Below, in pieces: positions 6,745 to 8,965 of a stretch of 8,965 nt of DNA. Origin of the DNA: Saprospiraceae bacterium (GTDB lineage Bacteria; Bacteroidota; Bacteroidia; Chitinophagales; Saprospiraceae); NCBI GenBank assembly GCA_013002625.1, contig JABDJE010000120.1, positions 1-8,965 on the forward strand, written 5' to 3'. Within the stretch, counting starts at the first letter, position 1. The number at the start of each line of letters is the position of its first letter. The position numbers and the translations under genes are program-made. The notes under the pieces are model-generated. The model saw only the letters and a program-made list of their open reading frames with translations. It had not been told where the DNA came from and searched no databases.

Positions 6745-6800
6745 GTCTTAATGTCTTAATGTCTTAATGTCTTAATGTCTTAATGTCTTAATGATTGAAT
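6745..6800. repeat. Octamer tandem repeat GTCTTAAT x6 plus GATTGAAT
   Basis: Six perfect GTCTTAAT units (6745-6792) are followed by GATTGAAT. Both words also occur in the array at 6476-6595, so the two clusters share an origin although about 90 bp of non-octamer sequence separates them from the GTGAATTA run. The cluster ends 68 bp before the next start codon. Confidence 0.93.
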
Positions 6801-6868
6801 TGATTTCTTTATTCCTTATTCTTCAAACTTTATTCTTTTTCCCTATTTTAATTTTCTAACAACAATCC

Positions 6869-7399
6869 ATGTCCTTCAAAGCTAAAGTTATAGAATCCCC
6901 AGAATACTATAAACTAAAAAGAAAACTCCTTTGGTTTAATGTTTTTCCAATTTCAATTTTTATCATCCCATCTGTTATAGTCGAAGAGTCCTCATTGCTT
7001 GTAATTGGCTTAATTGTCATCATTGGTTACATGTTTCTTGTACAGAAAAAATTGTCAGAAAAATATATAGGATTGTTTGACCAAAGGAAATTGGTCGTAG
7101 ACAAAGACACTATTGGCATATACAATAAGAAAAAAGAACTGCTTGAGTCTTATCCATTATCTGAATTGAACAGCCTAGAAATTAATACCAATTTTAATAT
7201 GGACCAGGAATCTCACAAAGAAATAATTCAGGAATTGGCTGGAATTACAAGAAGAAACTCAATCGTACTTAAGCCTGTTGGTAAATCGTTTGACTTTGCA
7301 TTCGACTCCTATTATATGATAGAGCAGCTTAAAAAATTAGTTCAGCATTGGCAGGCTTCTGATATTAATATAAAATTAAAACCTACCGTACTAGAGTAA
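6869..7399 (+). CDS. Small membrane protein of unknown function, two N-terminal helices
   Basis: I do not recognise this 176-residue protein by family. Two hydrophobic segments lie at about 20-38 and 42-58, separated by a short acidic turn (EESS). This suggests a hairpin anchor in the inner membrane with both ends on the same side. The remainder (about 65-165) is soluble. The alternating pattern KLVVDKDTIGIYNKKKELLESYPLSEL (74-100), followed by SIVLKPVGKSFDFAFDSYYMIEQLKKLV, looks like the beta-strand plus terminal-helix layout of bacterial PH-like domains of YcxB/YokE type; this is an inference from pattern only. The ATG at 6869 gives a sensible short cytoplasmic lead. The 3' end overlaps the convergent adhesin gene by 17 bp. 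It is preceded by the octamer-rich intergenic region. Confidence 0.75.
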   Translation: MSFKAKVIESPEYYKLKRKLLWFNVFPISIFIIPSVIVEESSLLVIGLIVIIGYMFLVQKKLSEKYIGLFDQRKLVVDKDTIGIYNKKKELLESYPLSELNSLEINTNFNMDQESHKEIIQELAGITRRNSIVLKPVGKSFDFAFDSYYMIEQLKKLVQHWQASDINIKLKPTVLE

Positions 7400-8965
7400 G
7401 TGTTCCCACTATTTGTTCTACTGTGCCGTTCTTCACATACTCTAAATAATAAACAAATACACCTTGAGTGGCATTCTGATTATGGACCACACCATTCCAT
7501 CCCGCTGCCTCATCATTGATCTGGAAGTCTTCATTAACGAAGACAAGATTACCCCATCGATCATAGATTCTTAAAGCATCGATTATTTGATTGGAAGTTA
7601 AATTGGATTGAGGGTAGAAATAACGATTGTTACCAATGGAATTAGGATTAAATGTATTCGCTAGATAGATTCCTGTTTGCTCGTCTTTAATTTTCAAGTC
7701 AATACATTTCACATCCTGACATGCCCCGAAATATATCGTCAGACAATATTCAATATCATCAGTCGGTGCTACCAAAGCTTCCAGGGATTCAGGATTTAAA
7801 ATATAAGCGTTAGGTGACCAAGTAAAACTATCAATAGAAGAAATATCAATAAGAGGATTTAAATAAACAGAGTCGCCGTATTCAATTTCCAATCCTTGGG
7901 CCAATTGCCATCCGGGAGGGTCACTGTAATCAATGTTAAATGAGTCATAGTATGCGCAATCATATTCATCCTGTACAAGCATCGTATACATGCCAGGGGA
8001 AAGATTATAAAAGCCACTTTCACTCTGGACATCTGAATCTTCAATGCCATAGAAATATACACCTGAGCCTCCTTCAACATTTGTGATTTCAATCGATCCA
8101 TTGTTAGAATCTTCACAGTCGCTGTCATAGGTCAATAAATCAAAGGTGATTGGAGGAAGCGTTGTGATTTCAAAAGAATCCAAGTAAATACAATCCGTGT
8201 CATAGCTTACGGTACAGTAGTACCATCCTTCGGATAAATCAACAATTGAATTCGCTAGATCGCCTGTCGACCATAAGACTTGATAAGCCTCTGGATCAGC
8301 CAATCCTACAACTTCATTGATTGTAATCGAACCATTTAAAATATAATTACATACTATATTCTCAAGCGCATAATCCAATTCAATAGTCGGGCATGGGCAT
8401 TCTGCTTCATTGATTATAATATCAGTTTGATTTAAGCACGAAATATATCTTTGCTCTCGAACCCAAATTTCATACATCCCTGGCTCCAACATATTGAATA
8501 CAGAACTTTCTTGCCAGGATACACCATTGTCAATACTATATTCCAATTGGATGCCGGTAGCCTCGATCATGACATATCCATCCCTGGCTTTACAGTCTGA
8601 TTCATCCAGCACCTCAATTGAATTTATTTCAGGATATTGCAAATCACTGATCGAAATTATAATGCTGTCGCGGCAATCTGCATTGAACGCATTTTGTATG
8701 TAAGCTGTATAAACTCCTGGTGAAAGATCTGTGAATGTGGAATTAGGAGAATTTTGATTTATATCATTAAGAGCATAGACGATATCTACGTCGTCTGACA
8801 ATATTTCGATGATGGCATCTTCATTATTGCAATCTGAAATGGGCGTAACAATAATATCGGTTATGGTTGGTGGCTCCACACCTTCTATTTCAAATTGAGC
8901 TGTCGTTTCACAATCTGGAGAATTGGTTTCTCTTATACTTATTGTATAACTTCCTTCTTCAAGCC
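7383..8965 (-). CDS. Surface adhesin-like protein with SprB-type repeats and type IX secretion (gliding motility) C-terminal domain, 5' end outside window
   Basis: The minus strand is open from the window edge to TAG at 7385-7383, about 527 residues, with no convincing start inside. A GTG at 8879 lies in mid-repeat and should not be taken as the start. The visible part holds four full SprB-like repeats and the end of a fifth. Each runs from a D/V-C near the start, through GSI-type strands, to L-x-P/E-G-x-Y (for example LSPGVY, LEPGMY, LSEGWY, LSPGMY) and a closing Cys-containing strand. They cover about 8965-7926. A linker follows, then a CHU_C-type C-terminal domain at about 7670-7386: NTFNPNSIGNNRYF, LRIYDRWGNLVF, GWNG, GVFVYYLEY and the terminal GTLTLVR. 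This is the type B sorting signal by which the type IX secretion system exports and anchors proteins of gliding and adhesion. The protein is therefore expected on the cell surface. Its ligand is unknown. Confidence 0.92.
   Translation of the reverse strand, partial: LEEGSYTISIRETNSPDCETTAQFEIEGVEPPTITDIIVTPISDCNNEDAIIEILSDDVDIVYALNDINQNSPNSTFTDLSPGVYTAYIQNAFNADCRDSIIISISDLQYPEINSIEVLDESDCKARDGYVMIEATGIQLEYSIDNGVSWQESSVFNMLEPGMYEIWVREQRYISCLNQTDIIINEAECPCPTIELDYALENIVCNYILNGSITINEVVGLADPEAYQVLWSTGDLANSIVDLSEGWYYCTVSYDTDCIYLDSFEITTLPPITFDLLTYDSDCEDSNNGSIEITNVEGGSGVYFYGIEDSDVQSESGFYNLSPGMYTMLVQDEYDCAYYDSFNIDYSDPPGWQLAQGLEIEYGDSVYLNPLIDISSIDSFTWSPNAYILNPESLEALVAPTDDIEYCLTIYFGACQDVKCIDLKIKDEQTGIYLANTFNPNSIGNNRYFYPQSNLTSNQIIDALRIYDRWGNLVFVNEDFQINDEAAGWNGVVHNQNATQGVFVYYLEYVKNGTVEQIVGTLTLVR
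7386..7670 (-). other. Encoded type IX secretion type B sorting domain (gliding motility-associated C-terminal domain)
   Basis: This covers about the last 95 residues of the minus-strand surface protein. The diagnostic pieces are N-T-F-x-P-N-x-x-G-x-N near the domain start, I-Y-D-R-W-G-N-L-V-F in the middle, G-W-N-G, G-V-F-V-Y-Y and a final G-T-L-T-L-V-R. The domain runs to the stop codon, as required for a sorting signal. Confidence 0.9.

Larger units (their letters stand above)
6654..6868. other. Remainder of the intergenic region before the membrane-protein gene
   Basis: The whole gap from 6475 to 6868 is 394 bp with no credible gene; most of its left half is the octamer arrays. This right half has a heptamer array and a further octamer array, then a T-rich stretch (about 6800-6856) leading to the ATG at 6869. 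TAATTTTC at 6849-6856 is one base from the Bacteroidota -7 box but sits too close to the start to be convincing. No clear terminator or ribosome-binding site was seen. Confidence 0.5.

Noticed and set aside
6476..6800. Octamer arrays as a CRISPR
   Set aside because: The units are contiguous with no unique spacers, and far shorter than CRISPR repeats.
7859..8128. Minus-strand 89-codon frame inside the adhesin gene
   Set aside because: It is an alternate frame of the SprB-like repeat region; the main frame has clear repeat and sorting-domain signatures.
8494..8703. Plus-strand 69-codon frame
   Set aside because: It is antisense to the adhesin repeats, with no start signal or recognisable domain.
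8877..8879. GTG as start of the minus-strand adhesin
   Set aside because: The frame stays open to the window edge with repeat-like sequence (LEEGSYTISIRE) before it, so the true start is outside.

Overview
The window looks like chromosomal DNA of a member of the Bacteroidota, perhaps a Saprospiria- or Chitinophagia-like lineage. The evidence is: an Obg GTPase with the Bacteroidota-style G-domain sequence, a PriA of about 817 residues, a secreted protein with a FISUMP domain, a surface protein with SprB-like repeats that ends in a gliding-motility/type IX secretion C-terminal domain, weak Shine-Dalgarno signals and AT-rich intergenic simple repeats. The phylum is well supported; the lower rank is a guess.

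Left part (1-5004): a partial obg gene on the minus strand is divergent, across 54 bp, from a co-directional trio. The trio is an enoyl-CoA hydratase/isomerase-family (crotonase) protein, a histone-deacetylase-family amidohydrolase and the replication-restart helicase PriA. The gaps are 47 and 24 bp, so one transcript is likely. The first two genes suggest acyl-CoA and deacetylation chemistry; PriA is housekeeping and its link to them is probably only positional. PriA appears to start at TTG.

Middle part (5005-6474): a single secreted FISUMP-domain gene is bracketed by two copies of the priA 3' end. The last 46 bp of priA are perfectly repeated 1,470 bp downstream. Just upstream of the second copy's perfect stretch lie 39 bp of diverged but still codon-aligned priA sequence. 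This looks like insertion of a small gene unit at the 3' end of priA, either by an att-like event or by recombination with a foreign priA locus. It is the most notable observation here.

Right part (6475-8965): a 394-bp intergenic region carries degenerate octamer arrays of one family (consensus GANTNANT) and a short heptamer array. It is followed by a small two-helix membrane protein of unknown function. That gene converges on, and overlaps by 17 bp, a large minus-strand adhesin-like gene whose 5' part lies outside the window. No rRNA, tRNA, CRISPR array, transposase or integrase was seen.
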